Below are positions 24,254 to 31,127 of a stretch of DNA of 31,127 nucleotides, one piece after another. The translations under genes and the position numbers were made by a program. The notes beneath the pieces were generated by a model. That model did not search any database. It had not been told where the DNA came from and saw only the letters and a list, made by a program, of their open reading frames with translations. The DNA lies in assembly GCA_016919605.1 (NCBI GenBank), contig JACXTQ010000160.1, forward strand, positions 1-31,127, given 5' to 3'. Each line of letters begins with the position of its first letter. Position 1 is the first letter of the stretch. This DNA is from Methylovulum sp. (GTDB lineage: Bacteria; Pseudomonadota; Gammaproteobacteria; Methylococcales; Methylomonadaceae).

Positions 24254-25295
24254 GAAAAAAATCTTGGTGACAGGCGGAGCCGGTTATATCGGCAGCCATG
24301 CTTGTGTCGAGCTGTTGCAAGCCGATTATGACATCGTTGTTGTTGATAATTTGTCCAACAGCAAAACTGAATCGCTGGCGCGGGTGCAAAACATCACTGG
24401 TAAGGCCTTAGGCTTTTATCAGGCGGATATCCGCGACAGAACTGCGTTAACCGAAATTTTTGCCAAAGAAGTCATCGACACCGTGATCCACTTTGCGGGT
24501 CTGAAAGCGGTAGGTGAATCCTGTGCCAAGCCCGACTTGTATTATCACAATAACGTCTATGGCACATTGGTGCTAACTGAGGCGATGCAAGCGGCGGGGG
24601 TCAAGGAACTGGTGTTCAGCTCTTCGGCGACCGTATACGGCGAATCCACATCGCCCCAATATGCCGAAGATTTCCCTTTAGGGGCCATTAATCCCTATGG
24701 CCGCTCCAAGGCGATGATTGAAGACATCTTGCGTGATTTGTCCGCCGCCGATGCCATTAACCATGAATCTCGCCCGTGGAAAATTGCCTTGCTGCGTTAT
24801 TTCAACCCGATAGGGGCCCATGAAAGCGGCCTGATTGGTGAAGACCCCAATGGCATCCCCAATAACCTTATGCCTTATGTGTCGCAAGTCGCTATCGGCA
24901 AACTGGTGCAATTGTCGGTGTTTGGCAATGATTACCCCACCCCCGATGGTACGGGTATTCGTGATTATATTCATGTCGTAGATTTGGTGAAAGGCCATAT
25001 CAAAGCCATAGAGGCGTTGGATGGTGACGGTTTTGCCGCTGGCGGTTGCCGCCCTTATAACTTGGGTACCGGACAAGGCTATAGCGTTTTGGAAATAGTC
25101 GATGCTTTTGAGCGTGTCACAGGTCGGCCAATCAATTATAAAATCGTAGGCCGCAGGGCGGGAGATTTAGCCGAGTGTTTTGCCAATCCTGATAGGGCGT
25201 TGCAGGAACTGGGCTGGCGGGCCGAAAAAAATCTTGATGATATGGTTGCCGATACTTGGAATTGGCAAAGCAAAAACCCGCAGGGCTTTGCATAG
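24246..25295 (+). CDS. galE: UDP-glucose 4-epimerase
   Basis: A 349-residue extended short-chain dehydrogenase that interconverts UDP-glucose and UDP-galactose with bound NAD. It has the Rossmann motif GGAGYIGSHACVELL (about 10-24), the Ser in FSSSATVYGES and the catalytic YGRSK. The RDYIHVVDLVKGH and YNLGTGQGYSVLEIV stretches are standard for GalE. It overlaps corC by 8 bases and so belongs to the miaB operon. In many relatives the apolipoprotein N-acyltransferase gene lnt follows corC; here galE takes that position. Confidence 0.96.
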   Translation: MAKKKILVTGGAGYIGSHACVELLQADYDIVVVDNLSNSKTESLARVQNITGKALGFYQADIRDRTALTEIFAKEVIDTVIHFAGLKAVGESCAKPDLYYHNNVYGTLVLTEAMQAAGVKELVFSSSATVYGESTSPQYAEDFPLGAINPYGRSKAMIEDILRDLSAADAINHESRPWKIALLRYFNPIGAHESGLIGEDPNGIPNNLMPYVSQVAIGKLVQLSVFGNDYPTPDGTGIRDYIHVVDLVKGHIKAIEALDGDGFAAGGCRPYNLGTGQGYSVLEIVDAFERVTGRPINYKIVGRRAGDLAECFANPDRALQELGWRAEKNLDDMVADTWNWQSKNPQGFA

Positions 25296-25325
25296 CTTTT
25301 TTAGGGGGTAGCTTCGGAAAACGTC

Positions 25326-26358
25326 ATGAAAAAATTACTTAAGATGCTGTATTGGTTTATCTTGGTGTTTTCTTGGGAAAAATCTTTCCGTAAAAATCCC
25401 ATTATTGGCAACTATTGGCTCAATAAAGCTGGGCTGCATGTCATGCGGCTGATGGTTGCCCATGGGCTGTTCCAGTTTCGCTTATGGCTGTTAAGCCCGT
25501 TGCTTGCCAAGACGGATCGGCAAGCATTTAAGGACACGGGGCTTATCCTCAAGCATAATTTTCTGCCGGAAGCCGAGTTCACTGCCTTAAAGCAGGAATT
25601 GACGGCCTACAAAGGCCCGATTAGGGAAACCTTGGAAGGCGACACGCTGACGCAACGCGTGTTCCTCACTCAGGAAAGCTTAGTGCCGTTACCCCTGTTT
25701 TATCAAAAATCCGGCACTGGCTCGCCTGATGCGTTATTGCTCCTCAAAAAACCGTTTGCCGCTGTTCTACATAGAAAACCTGAAATTCCGTAGCCACGAT
25801 TCAACAAGCACCGATCCGCAAAAAGATTTGCATATCGACACTTTCCATCCGTGCATCAAGGGCTGGTTTTTTCTGGATGACGTTGACGATAGCAATGGCC
25901 CGCATATTGGCATCCCCGGCTCTTATCGCTTAACGTGGCGGCGGTTGCGTTGGGAGTATCGGCAAAGCCTGATTGCCAGCCGTCCGGCCAAAGATGATGA
26001 AACAGCCCGCTATTGGGATGGCTCGTTTCGGGTCAGTGATGACGATTTGCAGTTTTTGCAATATGGGCCGCCGCAGAGTTTCCATGTTCCCGCCAATACC
26101 TTGTTAGTGAACAACGTTCACGGTATCCATAGGCGTGGCGATGCCCTAGACCAAACCACACGCATGGTCATTTGGATGCAAGCGCGTGACAATCCCTTTA
26201 ACCCCTTGTTTACTCCTTGCCCACAGTTGACCGCCAAAGCCTTTGAGTTCTTTTGGCGGCGGATGATGGATAAACGTGATCGGCACTTGATGGACAAGGG
26301 CATTGTCAGCCTGAAAGACGGCGGCTTTGGTTATGCCCTAAGCCAATGCGCCGAAAAC
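25326..26358 (+). pseudogene. Phytanoyl-CoA dioxygenase-like gene, frameshifted
   Basis: The first part (25326-25793) encodes 155 residues beginning MKKLLKMLYWFILVFSWEKS and ends in an unrelated tail. The second part, from about 25745, is in the +1 frame and reads KNRLPLFYIENLKF. It continues with the Fe(II) motif LHIDTFHPCIKGWFFLDD (H-x-D), a distal His in NVHGIHRRGD, and HIGIPGSYRLTWRRLRWEY. Removing one A from the A6 run at 25746-25751 joins the two into one phytanoyl-CoA dioxygenase-like (2-oxoglutarate/Fe(II)) protein. The metal ligands survive in the second part. The second frame has no stop before the terminator at 26359 and nominally runs on to 26697, so the C-terminus may also be damaged. 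A sequencing error or programmed slippage is possible. The substrate is unknown. Confidence 0.72.
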
Positions 26359-26396
26359 AAAAAGCCCCGATTGTTGTTAACAATCGGGGCTTTTTT
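26359..26396. terminator. Bidirectional terminator between convergent genes
   Basis: A 17-bp perfect stem (26359-26375 with 26379-26395) with loop GTT, core GCCCCGATTGTT/AACAATCGGGGC, flanked by A5 and T6. It gives a T run on both strands and serves both the dioxygenase-like gene and the outer-membrane gene. Confidence 0.92.
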
Positions 26397-26415
26397 AGGT
26401 CTCTACCCGCCGCAC

Positions 26416-27168
26416 TTAAAAATGTGCTGTCAAGCCAAAAATCAGCTGGTGGTTGACGGTTTCGGTGCTGATAGTGCCGCCGCCGGTCAAGTCGTCTTCA
26501 ACGTTAACGTAGCCCAATTTATATTCGGCAAAGGCGGACAGATGGTCAATCAGATCATAATTGATGCCCATCATGCCATTGACGACCGGGCCAGCACCCC
26601 ATTGGTATTCGTAAGTTTGGACATTGTTAATGATGGCTTCAACGTGGGGAACGCTGAAACCGGCACCCAAGCCTGTATACAATTGCATCCGGCCTAACAG
26701 GGTCTTATCGCGTTGCCCACCAGGGAACCAGCGATATTGGCCGTTAAAGGTCAAGGTGTTGACACCGTGTGACATGTTAAAGTCTTGGATGCTATTGCTG
26801 ATCGGCTCGACCCCATGCACTGCTGAACCATCGGCGCGGGTACCATCGACTTGGGCGTTGTTGTCGTAGTTCAGATAATTTTTAATATGGGAAAAATCTA
26901 TAGATACACCCCAGTTTGGCGCACTGTCAAACCAGTAACCTAACCGCGCACCGTAGAAAATAGGCTCTTCAAAAGATTTGTCATCCCAGCTGACATCACT
27001 AAAATTCAGGTTGGTTGTACCTTGGGTGAGATTTAAGTCGCCATTGTCAATAAACGATTGCCCCGCATAAAGGGAGAGGTCGATCTCGGCATGTGCTAAC
27101 GGTGCTACCGATAACAAGCCCATTAGTAAGGCAGATGCCGTTTTGGCAAGTGCTGTTTTTTTCTGCAT
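26416..27168 (-). CDS. Outer-membrane beta-barrel protein (small porin/OmpW-like)
   Basis: A 250-residue exported protein. The signal peptide is residues 1-27 (Lys-rich, then ALLMGLLSVAPLAHA, cleaved after AHA). The mature part has alternating aromatic strands such as PIFYGARLGYWFDSAPNWGV, LYTGLGAGFSVPHVEAI and FAEYKLGYVNVE, and ends in HF, a C-terminal aromatic residue as used for barrel insertion. It is probably an eight-stranded barrel. A region of Asn/Asp-rich loops (about 90-125) would be surface exposed. It resembles generic outer-membrane beta-barrel families; the transported substrate, if any, is unknown. The ATG at 27168 has AGGAA about 10 bases upstream. It lies downstream of comM on the same strand with a 134-base gap that should hold its own promoter, though none stands out. 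Confidence 0.82.
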   Translation of the reverse strand: MQKKTALAKTASALLMGLLSVAPLAHAEIDLSLYAGQSFIDNGDLNLTQGTTNLNFSDVSWDDKSFEEPIFYGARLGYWFDSAPNWGVSIDFSHIKNYLNYDNNAQVDGTRADGSAVHGVEPISNSIQDFNMSHGVNTLTFNGQYRWFPGGQRDKTLLGRMQLYTGLGAGFSVPHVEAIINNVQTYEYQWGAGPVVNGMMGINYDLIDHLSAFAEYKLGYVNVEDDLTGGGTISTETVNHQLIFGLTAHF

Positions 27169-27302
27169 ATTTATTAGTTCCTGTACTGGTTTAAGACAAA
27201 CTCAAAGCTGTGCGCGATGGTTTTTTGAGCGGATAAAAATGCTTACCTTACCATTTATGGGGCATTTCTGGCAAAGGTTTGCACGGCATAGCGCGGATTT
27301 AC

Positions 27303-28817
27303 TCATTTGCTTCTATCCAATTTGCGGTAGTTGATGGCTTCACTTAAATGCGCTGTGCTTATCTGCGGCGCTTGGGCGAGGTCGGCGATAGTCCGCGCCA
27401 GTTTTAAGATGCGGTGATAGGCGCGGTTGGATAGGCCAAATTTATCCATGGCCTGTTCCAACAATTGGTGTCCGGCTTCCGGCAATTCACAAACCAGCTT
27501 GACTTCTTTTGCACTTAAGGCTGAATTGGCTTTGCCGCTACGCGCCAAGGCGACATTCCGTGCCGCTATCACCCGTGCCCGGATGGTGGCGCTGCTTTCC
27601 TCGCCCGTTGCCGAACCTTTGCGCAAAACCTCGTGCGGGACTCTGGGGACTTCCAGGTGCATGTCGATACGATCCAGCAACGGCCCGGAAATTTTGCCAC
27701 GGTAACGGGCGACTTGTTCCACTGTGCAATGGCAACGCCCCGAAGCATCGCCTAGATAACCACATGGGCAGGGGTTCATGGCGGCGATGAGCTGGAAACG
27801 CGCCGGAAAGTCGGCTTGGCGATTGGCGCGGGAAATGGTGATATGCCCGGTTTCTAAAGGTTCGCGCAACACTTCCAGCACTTTGCGGTCAAATTCGGGC
27901 AACTCGTCAAGGAATAACGTGCCGTTATGGGCGAGCGAAATTTCCCCCGGTTTTGGGTTACTGCCGCCACCCACCAAGGCTGCCGCCGAGGCGGTGTGGT
28001 GCGGGGCGCGAAACGGCGGTTTTAGCCACTGACGGACATCAAAACCTTGTTCGCTGATGGAAGCGATGGCGGCGGTCTCTTGTGCCTGTTGCTCGGTCAA
28101 TTGCGGCAAAATGGTTGGCAGACGCGAGGCAATCATGGATTTTCCCGTCCCAGGCGGCCCCAGCATCAACACATTATGCGCTCCGGCGGCGGCAATTTCC
28201 AAGGCGCGTTTGACATGGTATTGGCCATGCACATCGGCAAAATCAAGGTCAAGCTCGGACGCAATGGCCGCAGGTCTAGGCCGTTGGCCTTGCAATGGGA
28301 TAGGCGTTTGCCCGCTCAAATGCGCACAAATTTCCAACAAATGCCTGACCGGAACAATTTCAATGCCTTTGACCAAGGCCGCTTCGGCGGTGTTGTCCTT
28401 GGGCAGGATCAGTTTCCGGCGGTGGTTGCGGGCTTGGATGGCGATGGGCAATACGCCGTTAATAGGCCGTAATTCGCCGCCTAAGGACAATTCCCCGACA
28501 CATTCATAGTCCGCCAGATGGGTGGAAGGAATTTGCCCTGAAGCCGCCAAGATACCCAAAGCGATAGCCAAGTCAAAACGCCCGCCTTCCTTGGGCAAAT
28601 CAGCGGGGGCCAGATTGATGGTGATGCGCTGTATGGGAAAATCAAAATGCGAAGTCAACAACGCCCCCCGCACCCGATCCTTGCTTTCCTTAACCGCCGT
28701 TTCCGGCAAGCCGACAATGGACATGGATGGCAAACCATTGGACACATGCACTTCAACGGTGACTAAAGGCGCGTTAATGCCGGAACGGCCCCGGCTGTAG
28801 ACAACGGCTAGGGACAT
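27303..28817 (-). CDS. comM: ComM/YifB, Mg-chelatase-like AAA+ helicase
   Basis: A 504-residue protein. It has an N-terminal ChlI-type domain (RSGINAPLVTVEVHVSNGLP) and a AAA+ core with Walker A LGPPGTGKSMIASRL (about 217-231) and Walker B GTLFLDELPEF. A Cys cluster lies at CPCGYLGDASGRCHC, and a C-terminal Mg-chelatase domain follows. ComM promotes branch migration during natural transformation in gammaproteobacteria. With pilM at the other end of the window the organism may be transformable, but that is inference. No clear ribosome binding site precedes the ATG at 28817. Confidence 0.94.
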   Translation of the reverse strand: MSLAVVYSRGRSGINAPLVTVEVHVSNGLPSMSIVGLPETAVKESKDRVRGALLTSHFDFPIQRITINLAPADLPKEGGRFDLAIALGILAASGQIPSTHLADYECVGELSLGGELRPINGVLPIAIQARNHRRKLILPKDNTAEAALVKGIEIVPVRHLLEICAHLSGQTPIPLQGQRPRPAAIASELDLDFADVHGQYHVKRALEIAAAGAHNVLMLGPPGTGKSMIASRLPTILPQLTEQQAQETAAIASISEQGFDVRQWLKPPFRAPHHTASAAALVGGGSNPKPGEISLAHNGTLFLDELPEFDRKVLEVLREPLETGHITISRANRQADFPARFQLIAAMNPCPCGYLGDASGRCHCTVEQVARYRGKISGPLLDRIDMHLEVPRVPHEVLRKGSATGEESSATIRARVIAARNVALARSGKANSALSAKEVKLVCELPEAGHQLLEQAMDKFGLSNRAYHRILKLARTIADLAQAPQISTAHLSEAINYRKLDRSK

Positions 28818-28861
28818 AGGGGAAGGAAGTCTAAGGGAACAGTCATAACAAAGCCTATTGG

Positions 28862-28867
28862 ATTATA
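28862..28867 (-). promoter_or_regulatory. Possible -10 element for comM
   Basis: A perfect TATAAT on the minus strand, about 45 bases upstream of the comM start and in the gap after rsgA. No convincing -35 is seen at the right distance. Confidence 0.3.
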
Positions 28868-28906
28868 ATTTTGTTCAGGTTTTGGTGAGACAGGATGTCC
28901 ATAAAA

Positions 28907-29779
28907 TTACATCTTCTCCCGCAACTTCAAAAACCGCTGATAGCGGGTCAGGGCAATGCTGCCTTGTTCGGCGGCGGCGCGGACGGCGCAGCCTTTGTCC
29001 GACACATGGCTGCAATTGTTAAATTGGCACTCATCTAACAAGGGTTGGAATTCACGGTAGCCGTAAGCCAATTGCCGTGAGGTCATATCCGCTAGGCCAA
29101 AAATCGCCACGCCGGGGCTGTCGATCAAATCACCGCCTTCGGGCAAATGATAGAGAGTGGCGGCGGTGGTGGTATGTCGCCCGTGTTTGGTGGTGGCGGA
29201 GATGGTGTTGGTTTTCAACTCTTTGTCAGGGATCAGGGCGTTGGTCAACGAAGATTTGCCGACCCCCGATTGTCCGACAAAAATGCTTAAGCTTTGGTTT
29301 AGGGCGGTTTTGAGCGTGTCCAAGCCGTTGTGGGCGGTGGCGCTGACGCGGTACAGCGGGTAGCCTAGCTGTTGGTAATGGCTTAATTCGTGTTCAATGT
29401 CCAACGATACGGGCAGGTCAGTTTTGTTGAGCACCAACGCCGCCCCAAAATTATGGTTTTCGCAAATCGCCAAATATTGGTCCAGCAACAAGAAATCACA
29501 AAACGGCTCAACGGCAAAAATGACGTAGACGGTATCAATATTGGCCGCCACCGGGCGGGCCTTGTCGCCCCGGGCAGGGCGCAGCAATACCGAGCGGCGG
29601 GGGAGGATTTCTTCTATGCGGCCTTGTTGGGGGGCGGATTCCGACAACATCACTTGGTCACCAACGGCGACGGTGTCAAGCTTCCGGCGCGTTTGGCAGA
29701 GCCAGATACTGCCGTTGTGTTCAACGGCAATGCCTTGGCCTAAGTGGGCGATGACCAGACCTTGGAATAAGGCGACCAT
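28907..29779 (-). CDS. rsgA: Ribosome small-subunit GTPase RsgA
   Basis: A 290-residue circularly permuted GTPase that assists late 30S maturation. An OB-fold comes first (about 1-70). The GTPase motifs then appear in permuted order: NKTDLP (G4), VSATA (G5), GQSGVGKSSLTN (G1, about 168-179) and DSPG (G3). The C-terminal zinc site is C-x4-C-x-H-x5-C in CQFNNCSHVSDKGC. Its ATG overlaps the stop of the upstream M48 gene by one base (TGATG), so the two are coupled. Confidence 0.96.
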   Translation of the reverse strand: MVALFQGLVIAHLGQGIAVEHNGSIWLCQTRRKLDTVAVGDQVMLSESAPQQGRIEEILPRRSVLLRPARGDKARPVAANIDTVYVIFAVEPFCDFLLLDQYLAICENHNFGAALVLNKTDLPVSLDIEHELSHYQQLGYPLYRVSATAHNGLDTLKTALNQSLSIFVGQSGVGKSSLTNALIPDKELKTNTISATTKHGRHTTTAATLYHLPEGGDLIDSPGVAIFGLADMTSRQLAYGYREFQPLLDECQFNNCSHVSDKGCAVRAAAEQGSIALTRYQRFLKLREKM

Positions 29780-31026
29780 CAGGCTTTTGCAGCCAGGTGG
29801 GCGATACGGATAGCGGCGGGTGGGTGGCTATAATGGAAAGCGGAATATAAGGGGTCGGGGGTCAAGGTGCTGGCGTTCTCTTCGTAAAGCTTGACCAAGC
29901 CGCTGATCATTTTGCTAGCTTTGGCATTGTTGGCGGCAAAATCATCGGCTTCAAATTCAAATTGGCGTTGGAAAAACGCGCTGATGGGCTGCATAAAAAA
30001 CGTGAACGTTGACGACACCAACATAAACAACATCAAGGCGCTGGCATTGGATTTTTGTTCCAGACTGACCCCTAAGCCGGTATAAAACCAGTCCTGATTA
30101 ATTAGCCAGCCCAATACGCCAAAACCGATCAGGCTCATGACGGCACTGGCCACCAGCATCTTAATGACGTGTTTGCGTTTAAAGTGGCCCAGCTCGTGTG
30201 CTAACACCGCTTCCAGTTCTTCTTCATCCAGCGAGTTGACCAAGTTGTCATAAAACACGATACGTTTGTTATTGCCCAAGCCGGTGAAATAGGCGTTGCC
30301 GTGGCCTGAGCGTTTGGAGCCGTCCATGATGAAGATGCCTTGGCTATGGAAGTCGCAACGAGCCAACAAGCCTTGGATGCGGTCTTTTAAGGAACCTTCT
30401 TCCATCGGGGTGAATTTGTTGAACAGCGGCGCGATCAGGGTCGGGAATAGCCAGCTCATCAGCAACGAAAAGCCCATTAAGATAGCCCAGGCCCATAACC
30501 ACCAAGACGGCCCGATGCTGTCCATAACCCATAAGATTAAGGCCAATAACGGCAGACCTATCGCCGCCCCTAACGCCAGTTGCAACAATTGGTCTTTGGC
30601 AAATTGCGGGAGGGTGCTTTTGTTAAAGCCAAAGCGTTCCTCAATGACAAAGGTTTGGTAGAGTTGGGTGGGGATTTCCACTAAGGTCATGATTAAAAAC
30701 AGGCTGGCGGTCGCCAAAATACCCGCCATAAAGGGCGAGTCAAGCCACTGCGACCAGCAGGCAAAAACCAAGTTGATGCCGCCGCCTAAGGTTAGCAACA
30801 GCAACACAACCACGCTGATGATCCTGTCCACATCGCCGAGCTTGCCTTTCGCCAAGGTATAGTCGGCGGCTTTTTGGTGCGCTTCTAAAGGGACGCTACT
30901 GCGGAAGGCTTCGGGGACTTGCGGTCGGTGCGCGGCGACATGGCTGGCCTGGCGTTTTGCCAGCCAAAACTCAATGCCAAAAGAAATGCTCAAGGCAATT
31001 ATAAAAAACAGCGTAAAGGTATTCAT
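29779..31026 (-). CDS. M48 family metallopeptidase, STE24-like
   Basis: A 415-residue integral-membrane zinc protease. The HExxH motif is in VLAHELGHFKRKH (about 276-288). A third ligand Glu is likely in QFEFEADDFAANNAK, and SGHGNAYFTGLGNNKRIVFY is the usual block before the motif. Around six to seven membrane segments are spread before and after it. It belongs to the CAAX-protease-1/STE24 type; in bacteria the natural substrate is unclear, with membrane-protein quality control as the usual guess. The ATG at 31026 is chosen over the GTG one codon earlier because of AAGGAAG spacing. It is cotranscribed with rsgA, an arrangement common in gamma- and betaproteobacteria. Confidence 0.92.
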   Translation of the reverse strand: MNTFTLFFIIALSISFGIEFWLAKRQASHVAAHRPQVPEAFRSSVPLEAHQKAADYTLAKGKLGDVDRIISVVVLLLLTLGGGINLVFACWSQWLDSPFMAGILATASLFLIMTLVEIPTQLYQTFVIEERFGFNKSTLPQFAKDQLLQLALGAAIGLPLLALILWVMDSIGPSWWLWAWAILMGFSLLMSWLFPTLIAPLFNKFTPMEEGSLKDRIQGLLARCDFHSQGIFIMDGSKRSGHGNAYFTGLGNNKRIVFYDNLVNSLDEEELEAVLAHELGHFKRKHVIKMLVASAVMSLIGFGVLGWLINQDWFYTGLGVSLEQKSNASALMLFMLVSSTFTFFMQPISAFFQRQFEFEADDFAANNAKASKMISGLVKLYEENASTLTPDPLYSAFHYSHPPAAIRIAHLAAKA

Positions 31027-31051
31027 CACTCTTCCTTTTTGATTGGTAACG

Positions 31052-31101
31052 CCCTCGTTTTGGAGGGTAAGTAGAATTTGACGGCACTGTATGAGCAGTG
31101 C
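31052..31101 (-). promoter_or_regulatory. Two small hairpins in the leader of the M48-rsgA operon
   Basis: CCCTC/GAGGG (31052-31056 with 31063-31067) and GCACTG/CAGTGC (31084-31089 with 31096-31101, 6-base loop) lie upstream of the M48 gene. They could be an operator or leader structures, or belong to a gene beyond the right edge. No promoter hexamers are clear. Confidence 0.3.
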
Positions 31102-31127
31102 TATCGTTTAAAATATCAGCCCTTCAC

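Noticed and set aside
1..31127. CRISPR arrays, tRNA or rRNA genes, insertion sequences, phage genes
   Set aside because: Reading by eye found no regularly spaced repeats, no cloverleaf or rRNA-like stretches and no transposase or integrase.

Overview
The window looks like chromosomal DNA of a gammaproteobacterium. pilM, glnK-amtB, the miaB-ybeZ-ybeY-corC block, cmoA, comM and rsgA are all recognisable and of gammaproteobacterial type. Together with the glgC/GH57/malQ cluster and an HvfA-type metallophore peptide, the set would fit a Methylococcales methanotroph. That taxonomic guess is inference only, because no methane-oxidation gene is present. There are no tRNA or rRNA genes, no CRISPR array, no transposase and no phage gene. 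Most genes are densely packed, with 1-11 bp overlaps inside operons.

Layout. 1-125: 5' end of pilM (-). 473-3646: a large AsmA/DUF748 envelope protein (-) with its own promoter and terminator. 3846-5500: the nitrogen pair glnK-amtB (-). 5808-6762: a short accessory locus on + encoding a secreted EGKCG-repeat peptide (HvfA type) and a DoxX/HvfX membrane protein. Facing it on - (6795-7605) is an ECF sigma factor with a zf-HC2 anti-sigma partner. 7647-16036: glycogen metabolism, with glgB-glgA on - diverging from glgC, a GH57 amylase and malQ on +. 16143-16883: cmoA. 16969-19240: a tightly overlapping four-gene operon of two DUF1538 membrane proteins, a PII-like protein and a two-CBS protein. 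19430-19633: a cold-shock protein with a very strong terminator. 19784-20332: an unrecognised small membrane protein. 20590-25295: miaB-ybeZ-ybeY-corC-galE. 25326-26358: a phytanoyl-CoA dioxygenase-like gene broken by one extra base in an A6 run. 26416-31026 (-): an outer-membrane barrel protein, comM, rsgA and an M48 (STE24-like) peptidase.

How the genes work together. GlgC makes ADP-glucose, GlgA polymerises it and GlgB branches it; GH57 and MalQ remodel or mobilise the polymer. GlnK would gate AmtB according to nitrogen status. The DUF1538-PII-CBS operon looks like a nucleotide-sensing, two-subunit ion transporter with two built-in regulators. The HvfA/HvfX/ECF locus looks like a metal-responsive (probably copper) peptide metallophore module, but the expected maturation genes hvfB (MNIO/DUF692) and hvfC are not here. 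These last two systems are the most interesting parts of the window.
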